Source of the DNA: Leifsonia sp. NPDC080035
GTDB lineage: Bacteria; Actinomycetota; Actinomycetes; Actinomycetales; Microbacteriaceae
Reading direction: 5' to 3'
NCBI RefSeq assembly: GCF_040050925.1
Contig: NZ_CP157390.1
Coordinates: 2,356,001-2,420,000 of the forward strand
DNA: 64,000 nucleotides
Shown: positions 1 through 8,410 of the stretch, in pieces
Position numbering within the stretch: the first letter of the stretch is position 1
How the letters are laid out: every line of letters starts with the position of its first letter
Notes under the pieces: model-generated
Databases searched by the model: none
Seen by the model: the letters and a program-made list of their open reading frames with translations, nothing else
What the model was told of the DNA's origin: nothing
Translations under genes and position numbers: made by a program

Positions 1-63
1 GCGACCGTGGAGGACATCGTCAACACGGTCGCGATCACGGCGATCCAGGCGGCGTTGTCATGA
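1..63 (+). CDS. pta: phosphate acetyltransferase, C-terminal end only (partial)
   Basis: The first 20 codons of the window read ATVEDIVNTVAITAIQAALS before TGA. This is the characteristic C-terminus of phosphate acetyltransferase, which interconverts acetyl-CoA and acetyl phosphate. The stop overlaps the next start as ATGA, and the next gene is acetate kinase, the usual partner in the Pta-AckA pathway. The rest of the gene lies outside the window. The call rests on a short peptide plus context. Confidence 0.8.
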   Translation, partial: ATVEDIVNTVAITAIQAALS

Positions 64-1253
64 GCGCCGTCCTCGTGGTCAACAGCGGCTCGTCGTCGCT
101 GAAGTACCAGCTGATCGACGCGGACAGCGGCGACGCCCTGGCCAGTGGGCTGGTCGAGCGCATCGGCGAGCCGTCCGGCCACATCCGGCACCGCGGGCCG
201 GACGGGTCCAGCGAGCGCACGCTGCCCATCCCGGACCACACGGCGGGGTTCCGCGCGATGCTGGAGGCGTTCGAGGCGGACGGCCCCGACCTGGCGGAGC
301 ATCCCCTCGCCGCGGTCGGTCACCGCGTGGTGCACGGCGGCAAGCGGTTCTTCGAGCCGACGATCGTCACGCCGCTCGTGGAGATCAACATCGAGGACCT
401 CTCCGACCTAGCTCCCCTGCACAACCCGGCGAACCTGCAGGGGATCCGCGCGGCGAAGAAGGCGTTCCCCGATGTGCCGCACGTCGCGGTCTTCGACACC
501 GCGTTCCACCAGACGCTCGACCCCGCCGCGTACACCTACGCGATCGACGCCGCGCTGGCCGAGAAGCACCGGGTGCGCCGGTACGGCTTCCACGGGACGT
601 CGCACAAGTACGTCTCGGGACGCGTCGCCGCGGTGCTCGAGCGCCCGCTCGGCGACCTCAGGCAGATCGTGCTGCACCTCGGCAACGGGGCGTCGGCCTG
701 CGCGGTCGACGGCGGACGCTCCGTCGACACCTCGATGGGCATGACGCCGCTGGAGGGCCTGGTCATGGGCACCCGCTCCGGCGACATCGACCCGGCCGTC
801 CTCGTCCATCTCGCGCGCCGGGCCGGCCTCGGCATCGACGACCTGGACGACCTGCTCAACCGGCGCAGCGGCCTGCTCGGCCTCGCCGGTCACGGCGACA
901 TGCGGGACGTCCGGCGCGCGGCTGAGTCCGGGGATGCGTCCGCGCGGCTCGCGATCGACGTCGTGGTGCACCGCCTCAAGCACTACATCGGGGCGTACAC
1001 CGCCATCCTCGGCGGTCTCGACGCGCTCACCTTCACCGCGGGCGTCGGCGAGCACAATCCGTGGCTGCGCGCAGAGGTCTGCGCCGGACTGGAGGGGCTC
1101 GGCATCCGGATCGACCCGCGCCGGAACGAGGCGGAGAGGGACGACGCGCGCGTCATCTCGACCGACGACTCCCCGGTGACGGTTCTGGTGGTGCCGACGA
1201 ACGAGGAACTGGAGATCGCCCGGCAGAGCCTGCAGGCGGTCGGCGAGGGCTGA
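60..1253 (+). CDS. ackA: acetate kinase
   Basis: The 397-residue cytosolic protein transfers phosphate between acetyl phosphate and ADP, giving ATP and acetate or the reverse. It has the family length, the N-terminal phosphate-binding motif VLVVNSGSSSLKYQL, the HLGNGAS adenosine motif, and the MGTRSGDIDP segment of the ASKHA fold; GVGEHNP lies near the C-terminus. The ATG overlaps the stop of pta by 4 nt, so the two genes are translationally coupled in a pta-ackA operon. With acsA at 37.6 kb the cell has both the low- and high-affinity routes between acetate and acetyl-CoA. Confidence 0.97.
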   Translation: MSAVLVVNSGSSSLKYQLIDADSGDALASGLVERIGEPSGHIRHRGPDGSSERTLPIPDHTAGFRAMLEAFEADGPDLAEHPLAAVGHRVVHGGKRFFEPTIVTPLVEINIEDLSDLAPLHNPANLQGIRAAKKAFPDVPHVAVFDTAFHQTLDPAAYTYAIDAALAEKHRVRRYGFHGTSHKYVSGRVAAVLERPLGDLRQIVLHLGNGASACAVDGGRSVDTSMGMTPLEGLVMGTRSGDIDPAVLVHLARRAGLGIDDLDDLLNRRSGLLGLAGHGDMRDVRRAAESGDASARLAIDVVVHRLKHYIGAYTAILGGLDALTFTAGVGEHNPWLRAEVCAGLEGLGIRIDPRRNEAERDDARVISTDDSPVTVLVVPTNEELEIARQSLQAVGEG

Positions 1254-1281
1254 GCGGACGGACTGAGCGACGGAGCGTGGG

Positions 1282-2646
1282 ATGCGGCGACGGGGCGGCG
1301 GAACACCGGACGGGGGTGCACGGCACACCCGGCTCGCCTCCCCGCGGCGCGCCCACGGTCCTCTCGGCCTGCTCGTCGCCGCGCTCGCGTCCGTCGCACT
1401 CGCACTGAGCGGCTGCACCGCGACCGGCGCGACGTCCGGCCCGCGGTTCGTGACACCGCCGCTCATCCGGTTCAGCTCGGTGCTCTGGCCGGTCCCGCTG
1501 GAGCTGGTCGGCGCCGCTCCCGGGAGCCGCGTGCGCATCGAGGCGCGTCTGCGCACCTCCCGCGGGTCCTGGCACTCGGCGGCGACCTACACGGTGCCCG
1601 CCACCGGAGTCGTGGATCTGGCGAGCGCGACCCCTCAGCTGGCGGCGTTCCGGCGGCCGGACTCGGCGGGGCTGTTCTGGTCGCTGCGCGGCCCCCAGCT
1701 GCCGCCCGCGCAGCTGGCCCGGCAGTGGATGCGGGACACGAACGCGGTGACGCTCACGGCGAGCGACGGCGACCGGCTGGTGGCCGAGCGCACCTTCGAG
1801 CTGCAAGGCCTGGCGGCGGAGCAGTCGCCGCACACCGTGTACACGCGCGACCTCCTCGCCGGCTCCTTCGAGGGCCTGCTGCCGCGCGAGACGCACGAAG
1901 AGCAGCCTGTCGGCCGGTTCTGGGACGCGTCGTCGCTGGAGCGCCCCGTCTCTCCCGCCGTGCTCATGTTCGACGACCCGTCGACGGGGGCATCGTCCGC
2001 GTTCACCGCGCCCCTGCTCTCCGCCTTCGGCGCGTCGGTGTTCGTCCTCCCGCTCGGCTCGCCGGACGGCGTGCACGTCTCCAGCGTCATCGACAGCGGG
2101 ACCGTGGAGTCGGTGCTGCAGTGGCTGAGCACGCGTCAGGACGTGGACGGCAGGCACATCTTCGTCTACGGCACCGGGCCCGCCGAGCCGCTCGCCCTGT
2201 GGGCCGCCGCCCGGTTCCCCGACCGGCTGCACGGCGTCTTCGCCGGCGGAGGGGCGGCATCGCCGCTCTGCTCGCCGCCGGGCGCGCGGTCGCCGATCGA
2301 CGAGGGCGGCGTTCCCGTCGCCTGTGTGAACGAGGCGACGGCACGCGCGACCTCGCTCGCCGGCATGAACGGGCCGGTCGTGCTCGTCTGCGGCGGACGG
2401 GACGCCGTGCTCGAGTCCTCCTGCGAGGCGCAGCGCGCCGTCGCCGCACTGCGCACCCCGCGTGCCGGAGACGCGCTGCTCGTGCAGCCGGACGCCGCGC
2501 ACGCCGTGACCGTGCCTCCGGGGCTCCCGATCGCGCTCCCGGACGCCTCCGGCGCGCGCGGTGCCGACGCGCAGGCCACCCAGGAGGCGCGGGTCGCCTT
2601 CTGGAACACCGTCGGTCATCTGCTGCTGCGGGCGGCGCTGCCATGA
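1282..2646 (+). CDS. BAAT/acyl-CoA thioesterase-fold lipoprotein, nucleophile missing (paralogue 1)
   Basis: The 454-residue protein has a hydrophobic N-terminus ending in the lipobox LSGC (Cys45), so it is probably an exported lipoprotein. Residues ~60-180 resemble the beta-rich N-terminal domain of acyl-CoA thioesterase/BAAT proteins and ~220-450 the alpha/beta-hydrolase C-terminal domain. The nucleophile-elbow position reads YGTGP with Gly299 where Ser or Cys is expected; candidate acid Asp374 (GGRD) and His407 remain. It is the first of three tandem paralogues joined by 4-nt overlaps. Thioesterase chemistry is therefore unlikely; binding, or a different chemistry, is possible. The ATG is the first plausible start after ackA. 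Confidence 0.75.
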   Translation: MRRRGGGTPDGGARHTRLASPRRAHGPLGLLVAALASVALALSGCTATGATSGPRFVTPPLIRFSSVLWPVPLELVGAAPGSRVRIEARLRTSRGSWHSAATYTVPATGVVDLASATPQLAAFRRPDSAGLFWSLRGPQLPPAQLARQWMRDTNAVTLTASDGDRLVAERTFELQGLAAEQSPHTVYTRDLLAGSFEGLLPRETHEEQPVGRFWDASSLERPVSPAVLMFDDPSTGASSAFTAPLLSAFGASVFVLPLGSPDGVHVSSVIDSGTVESVLQWLSTRQDVDGRHIFVYGTGPAEPLALWAAARFPDRLHGVFAGGGAASPLCSPPGARSPIDEGGVPVACVNEATARATSLAGMNGPVVLVCGGRDAVLESSCEAQRAVAALRTPRAGDALLVQPDAAHAVTVPPGLPIALPDASGARGADAQATQEARVAFWNTVGHLLLRAALP

Positions 2647-3947
2647 GCGCCCGGAGCGCCAGGACCGCACGGCGCGCCCTCGCCGCGACCGCCCTCGCCG
2701 CGTGCCTCGCCGTCCTCTGCGGCTGCTCGCCCGCGCCCTCCGGGGGTCCGCGGATCGCCGCGGACCGGTTCGGCAACGGCATATCCGACCCGATCTCGAT
2801 CGCGATCGTCGGCGCGCGGCCGGGGGAGGACGTGGTGCTGACCGCGCAGGCCGACACGTCGGCGGGGACCTGGAGCTCGCGCGCGATCTACGCCGTGCCC
2901 CCGGACGGCACGGTGCGGCTGTGGTCGCAGCAGGCGGTCACGGCGCCGTGGGTGCGGCCGGACGGCGGCGCCCCGCTCTGGAGCATGACGGGACCGTCGC
3001 TCAGCCAGCACGACCTCGAGCGGGCCTGGGCGCAGAACCCGGTGACCATCCGCCTGACCGCGGAGCAGGCGGGGAGGCGCGTGGCGGCGACGGCCGTCCA
3101 CCGCAGCGCGCTCGCGGCCCAGAGCGTCGAGCGGGACATCGACTCCGCCGACCTGCTCGGCGCCTCCGGAGCGTCACAGGGCGGCACGCTCGGCGCCCTC
3201 CGGGTCGGCCGGCTGTTCTCGCCGCTGCCCGCCCTCGTGCACCGGCGTCCGGCGGTCATCGTCGTCGACGGCGACGAGGGCGGCGCGTCCGGGTCGTTCG
3301 TCGCCGCCCGGATCGCCGAGCTGGGCTTCCCGGTGTTCGTGCTGCCCGCCTTCGGGCCGGAGGGCCAGATCCCGGGGTCGGCCGCGCTCTCGGTCGACGC
3401 GTTCGACGCGGCGCGCGCGTGGCTCGCCGCCCGGCCCGGCGTGGATCCGGGGCGGATCGTCGTGTACGGCACGGGCCGTGCCGCGCCGCTCGCGCTGTGG
3501 TTCGCCGCGGAGGAACCCGGCGAGGTCTACGGGGCCATCGCGGCGGGCGGGCCGACCGCCCTGCTCTGCACGTCCACCGCGGGAACACCCGTCCTGTACT
3601 CCCACGGCCGCCCGGTGCCGTGCGCGAGCCCCGACCGCACGATCGCGGACACGCCGATCCTGCCGCTCGCGCGCATCCCTGGCCCGGTCCTGCTCGCGTG
3701 CGGGACCGCGGATCAGCTGCTGCCGTCCGCCTGCGACTGGCAGCGTGCGGGGGAGGCGGCGCGCGGCCGTCGCGGCCAGGCGGAGACGCTGTACGCGATC
3801 GGGGCGGCCCACGAGATCGCGACGCCGGCCCTGCTCCCGATCGGGCTGGACGGGCTTCCTCCCGCGACCGCCCAGGCCACCGAGGATGCGCGCACCGCGT
3901 TCTGGTCGCGGGTCACCGCACTGCTCGAGGAGGCGATCCGCTCGTGA
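2643..3947 (+). CDS. BAAT/acyl-CoA thioesterase-fold lipoprotein, nucleophile missing (paralogue 2)
   Basis: This 434-residue protein starts at the ATG overlapping the stop of paralogue 1. It has an N-terminal signal with lipobox LCGC (Cys28), the beta-rich N-domain (~45-160) and an alpha/beta-hydrolase domain (~195-430). The elbow reads YGTGRAAPLALW, so Gly278 sits where paralogue 3 has Ser258; Asp357 and His390 line up with the candidate acid and base. The same substitution in two adjacent copies argues against a sequencing error. I infer a catalytically dead or altered exported lipoprotein working with its neighbours. The native substrate is unknown. Confidence 0.75.
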   Translation: MSARSARTARRALAATALAACLAVLCGCSPAPSGGPRIAADRFGNGISDPISIAIVGARPGEDVVLTAQADTSAGTWSSRAIYAVPPDGTVRLWSQQAVTAPWVRPDGGAPLWSMTGPSLSQHDLERAWAQNPVTIRLTAEQAGRRVAATAVHRSALAAQSVERDIDSADLLGASGASQGGTLGALRVGRLFSPLPALVHRRPAVIVVDGDEGGASGSFVAARIAELGFPVFVLPAFGPEGQIPGSAALSVDAFDAARAWLAARPGVDPGRIVVYGTGRAAPLALWFAAEEPGEVYGAIAAGGPTALLCTSTAGTPVLYSHGRPVPCASPDRTIADTPILPLARIPGPVLLACGTADQLLPSACDWQRAGEAARGRRGQAETLYAIGAAHEIATPALLPIGLDGLPPATAQATEDARTAFWSRVTALLEEAIRS

Positions 3948-5191
3948 GGCTGCGCCGGGTCATCGCCGCTGCGGCCGCGCTCGCCGTCGCCGGGCTCGCG
4001 CTGGCCGGCTGCGGCGCGCGCGCCGGTGCGGCGGGACCGCGGTTCGTGGTGAGCGCGAATCCGAGCCCGGTGTGGGAGCCCGTCGGCATCCGGCTCGTCG
4101 CGCTGCCGCCCGGTCAGCAGGTCACGATCCGCGCGTCCGCGCGCATCGGGGACCTCTGGACGTCGCAGGCGGTCTACGCCGTCCCCGCGGACGGTGAGGT
4201 GGACCTCGCCAGGCAGGCCCCGCTCGACGCGCCCTTCTCCGCGCCTGACGGCATGGGTCTGTTCTGGTCCCTCAGGGACACCACCGGCGCCTCCGCGACC
4301 TCCGACGAGGTGTGGGGCGGCGCCACGGTCACGGTGGACCTGCAGGCGACGGTCGCGGGCCGGCCGGTGGCGTCGACCGAGGTGCGGCGGGTCGGCCTCG
4401 CCGCCGCCGCGCCCTCCCGTGCGGTGTTCGACGACGGCATCACCGGCGACTACTTCCAGCCGATCACGACGGCGAGCGGTGTCCGGCCGGGCGTCCTCGT
4501 GTTCGACGGCACCGACCCGGGGGCGCCGACCGGCGTGCTCGCCGCGGCCACCCTCTCGGCGATGGGCTACCCGGCGCTCGCGATCTCGACCTACGGCTCC
4601 GCCGGGCAGCTGGATCCGCTGCGCAGCCTGCCTGGCGAGCGCGTCCTCGCCGCGGTGAGCTGGCTGCGCTCGCAGCCGGGCGTTGACGACCAGCGCATCT
4701 TCGCGTTCGGCACCTCGCGCGGGGCGCCCCTCGCGCTCTGGGCCGCGAGCGAGTACGCGGGCACGATCTACGGGGCGATCGCGCCGGGAGGCACCACCGG
4801 CCTGATCTGCCCGTCGCCGGTGCCCAGCCCCGCGGTGACCGTCGGCGGCGCGTGGGTGCCGTGCGTCACGGGCACGCACGATGTCACGGCGGCCGCCGTG
4901 CTCGACCTGCGGCGCATCCCCGGCCCGGTCGTCCTCGGCTGCGCAGGAAGGGACGAGGTGCTCGGGAACGGCTGCGCGTGGATGGCGGCGGCGGCCCGTG
5001 AGCGCCCCGCGAGGGAGGGTGACGCGTACGTGCGGGCCCCCGATGCGACCCACCTCTTCTACCTGCCGCCGTACACGCCGCTGTCGCTGCCGGACCCGCC
5101 GGCCGCCGCGCCGACCGAGCACGCCAGGGAGGCGGTCTGGGCGGCCATCGCGGCCGCCCTGACGGCCCCGTCGACCGTGCCGGGGCGCTGA
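3944..5191 (+). CDS. BAAT/acyl-CoA thioesterase-fold lipoprotein with intact catalytic triad (paralogue 3)
   Basis: This 415-residue protein starts at a GTG overlapping the previous stop. The lipobox is LAGC (Cys23). It keeps a canonical elbow, FGTSRGAPLALW (Ser258), with candidate Asp337 (GRDE) and His370 (DATHLFYLPPY), matching the nucleophile-Asp-His order of the BAAT C-terminal domain. Of the three tandem copies it is the only one expected to be an active esterase, thioesterase or acyltransferase. The operon is three lipoproteins following ackA at close spacing; leakage from the pta-ackA promoter is likely because I see no terminator in the 28-nt gap. Confidence 0.75.
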   Translation: MRLRRVIAAAAALAVAGLALAGCGARAGAAGPRFVVSANPSPVWEPVGIRLVALPPGQQVTIRASARIGDLWTSQAVYAVPADGEVDLARQAPLDAPFSAPDGMGLFWSLRDTTGASATSDEVWGGATVTVDLQATVAGRPVASTEVRRVGLAAAAPSRAVFDDGITGDYFQPITTASGVRPGVLVFDGTDPGAPTGVLAAATLSAMGYPALAISTYGSAGQLDPLRSLPGERVLAAVSWLRSQPGVDDQRIFAFGTSRGAPLALWAASEYAGTIYGAIAPGGTTGLICPSPVPSPAVTVGGAWVPCVTGTHDVTAAAVLDLRRIPGPVVLGCAGRDEVLGNGCAWMAAAARERPAREGDAYVRAPDATHLFYLPPYTPLSLPDPPAAAPTEHAREAVWAAIAAALTAPSTVPGR

Positions 5192-5236
5192 GCGGTGGAG
5201 GCCGCGGGCGGCCAGCAGAATGTCGGTCGCGACAAG

Positions 5237-5242
5237 TAGCAT
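5237..5242 (+). promoter_or_regulatory. -10 hexamer TAGCAT of dnaX (leaderless)
   Basis: TAGCAT fits TANNNT and ends 6 nt before the dnaX GTG, which places transcription initiation at or next to the start codon. No Shine-Dalgarno sequence precedes the GTG. Confidence 0.5.
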
Positions 5243-5248
5243 GTGTGA

Positions 5249-7711
5249 GTGGTAACCGCTCTCTATCGCCGCTATCGGCCCGACACCTTCGCCGAGATGA
5301 TCGGCCAGTCCCAGGTGACGGAGCCGTTGATGACGGCGCTGCGCACCAACAGGGTGAACCACGCCTACCTCTTCTCCGGCCCGCGCGGCTGCGGCAAGAC
5401 GACGTCCGCCCGCATCCTCGCCCGCTGCCTCAACTGCGCGGAGGGCCCGACGGACACCCCGTGCGGGAAGTGCTCGAGCTGCATCGAGCTGAGCCGTGAC
5501 GGCGGCGGCTCGCTCGACGTCGTGGAGATCGACGCGGCGAGCCACAACGGCGTCGACGACGCCCGCGACATCCGCGAGCGCGCGATCTTCGCCCCTGCCC
5601 GCGACCGCTACAAGATCTTCATCCTCGACGAGGCCCACATGGTCACGCCGCAGGGCTTCAACGCGCTGCTGAAGATCGTCGAGGAGCCGCCGGAGCACGT
5701 GAAGTTCATCTTCGCGACGACGGAGCCCGAGAAGGTCATCGGCACCATCCGCTCCCGCACCCACCACTACCCGTTCCGGCTGGTCCCGCCCGCCCAGATG
5801 CTCGAGTACGTGCAGAGCCTGTGCGACAGCGAGGGGATGACGGTGGCACCGGGGGTGCTGCCCCTGGTCGTCCGCGCCGGCGGCGGCTCGCCGCGCGACA
5901 CCCTCTCCCTGCTCGACCAGCTCATGGCCGGCTCCGAGGGCAGCACTATCGAGTACGAGCGAGCGGTCGCGCTTCTCGGCTACACCCACGCCGCCCTGCT
6001 CGACGAGGTCATCGACGCGATCGCGGCACGGGATGCGGCGGGCGCGTTCGGCGCGGTCGACCGCGTCATCCAGACCGGTCAGGACCCGCGGCGCTTCGTC
6101 GAGGACCTGCTCGAGCGGCTGCGCGACCTCATCGTGGTCGCCGCGACGAGTGTCGAGGGCGCGGCCGCCGTGCTGCGCGGCGTGCCCCAGGACGAACTCG
6201 ACCGGATGGGCGTGCAGGCCATGAAGTTCGGCGCGGCCGAGCTGAGCCGCGCGGCCGACATCGTCAACGACGCGCTCACCGAGATGACCGGCGCCACCTC
6301 GCCGCGCCTGCACCTGGAACTGATGATCGCGCGCGTCCTCGTGCCCTCCAGCGACGACAGCCAGCGCGGCGCGCTCGCCCGCGTCGAGCGCCTGGAGCGC
6401 CGGGTGGGCGTGAGCGACGCGGGTGGCCCGGAGCCGGTTGCGGCAGCGCCTGCGGTCCCAGCGCCCATCGCGTCCGCTGCGCCTGCTGCCGCGCCGACCG
6501 CGCCGGCTCGCGTGCGCGAGGCGGCAGCGTCGGTCGCGACGCCGGAGGCCGCCGCGACCGCAGAGGCCCCCGCCGCGCCCGCACCGCGGGCCGCCGAGGG
6601 ACCGGAGGCCGCCGCCCCAGCGCCGGCCGAGGCCGAGACTCCGTCGGCTTCCGCCCCTGAGGTCCCGGCGGCTCCCGCCCCTGCCGCGCCCGTCGGAACC
6701 GTCACCACCCAGCAGGTCAAGGACGCCTGGCCGCAGATCCTGGACGCCGTGCAGCGCGCCAAGCGGAGCGCGTGGATGGTCGTCTTCACCGCGCAGGTGC
6801 GCTCGCTCTCCGGTGACGTGCTGACCCTCTCGTTCCCCAGCGACAACGACGTTCAGAGCTTCCGGCAGCCGCAGGCGCCGGGCAGCCAGGGCGTCAGCGA
6901 GTACCTGCGTCAGGCGATCGTCGAGATTCTCGGCATCCGCGTGAAGTTCATCGCGCGCGCCGACGGCGGCCCGTCGTCGCCGTCCCGTCCCTCCGGCGGA
7001 GCTCCCGCCGCGCCGGCGGCCGACCCGTGGCCGGGAGCGGATGCGGCTCCCGCCCCAGCGACCGCTGCCACGGCTCCCGCTCGTCCGGCCTCCGCGCCGT
7101 CCACCCCGCAGGCGTCGTCCGCTCCGCAGGTGTCGTCCGCTCCGCAGAGCCGGTCCGCGTCCGCGGCCGGCAGCGCTCCGTCCTCGGAAGCCCCGACCGC
7201 CGCGGGCGGGAACGTCACCGAGTGGGCGACCGTCAGCATCCCGGGCGGCGCCGTCCTCGAGCAGGCCGCGGCCCAGCCCGCCCCGCAGGCCGCGACCGCA
7301 CGTCCCGCCGGTGCGCCCGTCGCGACGCTGGAGCGCGAGCAGGCCGCCCCGCCCGCCGACGAGCCGCCGTTCGACGACGTCCCGCCGGAGGAGACGGAGC
7401 CGCCCTTCGAGCCGCCGCTCCCGGACGAGCCGCCGATTCCCGACGAGCCGGCCGGCGGCTGGGCCGCCTCGGCGCCGGCGGACCCATCCGTCGGCCGTCC
7501 CGCGCGCGACGTCGCGGCCGCCGCACCGGCGACCCCCGCCCGCGCCGCCGCTCCAGAGCGTGCCGCTGCCGGGCGCAGCGCGCCCGCCGCCGGCGCACGC
7601 ACGCCCACGTTCCAGGCGCCGCAGCGCTACGGCGAGGCGGTCGTCCGCGAGATCCTCGGCGCGACCTTCCTCGAGGAGCAGCCCGCTCCGCAGAACCCGG
7701 GGATGAGGTAG
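5249..7711 (+). CDS. dnaX: DNA polymerase III subunits gamma and tau
   Basis: The 820-residue protein is the clamp-loader ATPase of the replisome. The AAA+ module carries Walker A GPRGCGKTT (~44-52), zinc-binding cysteines 60, 63, 72, 75 and 78 in the expected insertion, and LDEAHMV as Walker B. Residues ~395-490 and ~570-780 are long Ala/Pro-rich linkers, typical of actinobacterial DnaX but unusually extended here. A small folded segment (~490-560) between them resembles the tau domain that contacts the polymerase. The GTG start is fixed by the -10 hexamer 6 nt upstream. recR follows after 3 nt, the usual dnaX-recR pairing. Confidence 0.95.
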   Translation: MVTALYRRYRPDTFAEMIGQSQVTEPLMTALRTNRVNHAYLFSGPRGCGKTTSARILARCLNCAEGPTDTPCGKCSSCIELSRDGGGSLDVVEIDAASHNGVDDARDIRERAIFAPARDRYKIFILDEAHMVTPQGFNALLKIVEEPPEHVKFIFATTEPEKVIGTIRSRTHHYPFRLVPPAQMLEYVQSLCDSEGMTVAPGVLPLVVRAGGGSPRDTLSLLDQLMAGSEGSTIEYERAVALLGYTHAALLDEVIDAIAARDAAGAFGAVDRVIQTGQDPRRFVEDLLERLRDLIVVAATSVEGAAAVLRGVPQDELDRMGVQAMKFGAAELSRAADIVNDALTEMTGATSPRLHLELMIARVLVPSSDDSQRGALARVERLERRVGVSDAGGPEPVAAAPAVPAPIASAAPAAAPTAPARVREAAASVATPEAAATAEAPAAPAPRAAEGPEAAAPAPAEAETPSASAPEVPAAPAPAAPVGTVTTQQVKDAWPQILDAVQRAKRSAWMVVFTAQVRSLSGDVLTLSFPSDNDVQSFRQPQAPGSQGVSEYLRQAIVEILGIRVKFIARADGGPSSPSRPSGGAPAAPAADPWPGADAAPAPATAATAPARPASAPSTPQASSAPQVSSAPQSRSASAAGSAPSSEAPTAAGGNVTEWATVSIPGGAVLEQAAAQPAPQAATARPAGAPVATLEREQAAPPADEPPFDDVPPEETEPPFEPPLPDEPPIPDEPAGGWAASAPADPSVGRPARDVAAAAPATPARAAAPERAAAGRSAPAAGARTPTFQAPQRYGEAVVREILGATFLEEQPAPQNPGMR

Positions 7712-7714
7712 CGC

Positions 7715-8311
7715 GTGTACGAGGGAATCGTCCAGGAGCTGATCGACGAACTCGGCCGCCTCCCCGGGATCGGGCCGAAGTCGGCGCAGCGGATCGCCTT
7801 CCACATCCTGCAGACGGAGACGTTCGACGTCACCCGGCTGGCCGAGGTGCTGCTCGAGGTGCGCGACAAGGTCCGCTTCTGCGAGATCTGCGGCAACGTC
7901 TCGGAAGAGGCGACGTGCTCCATCTGCCGCGACCCGCGCCGCAATCCCGCGTTGATCTGCGTTGTGGAGGAGGCGAAGGACGTCGTCGCCATCGAGCGCA
8001 CCCGCGAGTTCCGCGGGCTGTACCACGTGCTCGGCGGTGCGATCAGCCCGATCGACGGCGTCGGCCCGGACGACCTGCGCATCCGCCAGCTCATGCAGCG
8101 GCTCGCGGACGGCACGGTCCAGGAGGTCATCATCGCCACCGACCCGAACCTCGAGGGCGAGGCGACCGCCACCTACCTCAGCCGCCTGCTCACGACGCTC
8201 GACATCCGGGTCACCCGGCTCGCCTCCGGCCTCCCGGTCGGCGGTGACCTCGAGTACGCCGACGAGGTCACCCTCGGCCGCGCCTTCGAGGGTCGCCGCC
8301 AGGTCTCCTGA
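7715..8311 (+). CDS. recR: recombination mediator protein RecR
   Basis: The 198-residue protein acts with RecF and RecO in loading RecA on gapped DNA. It shows the N-terminal helix-hairpin-helix (LGRLPGIGPKSAQRIA), a C4 zinc finger (CEICGN then CSICRD), and a Toprim domain (VVEEAKDV through ATDPNLEGEAT). Length is normal for the family. The GTG lies 3 nt after the dnaX stop, so it is cotranscribed. Confidence 0.96.
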   Translation: MYEGIVQELIDELGRLPGIGPKSAQRIAFHILQTETFDVTRLAEVLLEVRDKVRFCEICGNVSEEATCSICRDPRRNPALICVVEEAKDVVAIERTREFRGLYHVLGGAISPIDGVGPDDLRIRQLMQRLADGTVQEVIIATDPNLEGEATATYLSRLLTTLDIRVTRLASGLPVGGDLEYADEVTLGRAFEGRRQVS

Positions 8312-8375
8312 CCCGGCCCTTCCGCGTCGAAGAGGCGGGCGCGTCACATAGCGGAAGCGGCATATCCGCGGCCGG

Positions 8376-8381
8376 TAGAAT
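8376..8381 (+). promoter_or_regulatory. -10 hexamer TAGAAT of lysC
   Basis: TAGAAT is a near-consensus -10 in the recR-lysC gap. It puts the transcript start near 8389, about 22 nt before the lysC GTG, leaving a short leader with TGGAG as ribosome-binding site. Confidence 0.5.
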
Positions 8382-8410
8382 GGTCTCTCCCGTGACTTCT
8401 GGAGTACTAC

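Noticed and set aside
5192..5248. Possible SRP RNA (ffs) next to dnaX, where some actinobacteria keep it
   Set aside because: The gap is only 57 bp and contains no SRP Alu or GNAR-type hairpin.
8312..8410. Lysine riboswitch before lysC
   Set aside because: The gap is about 100 bp with a promoter inside it; the leader is too short for the L box.
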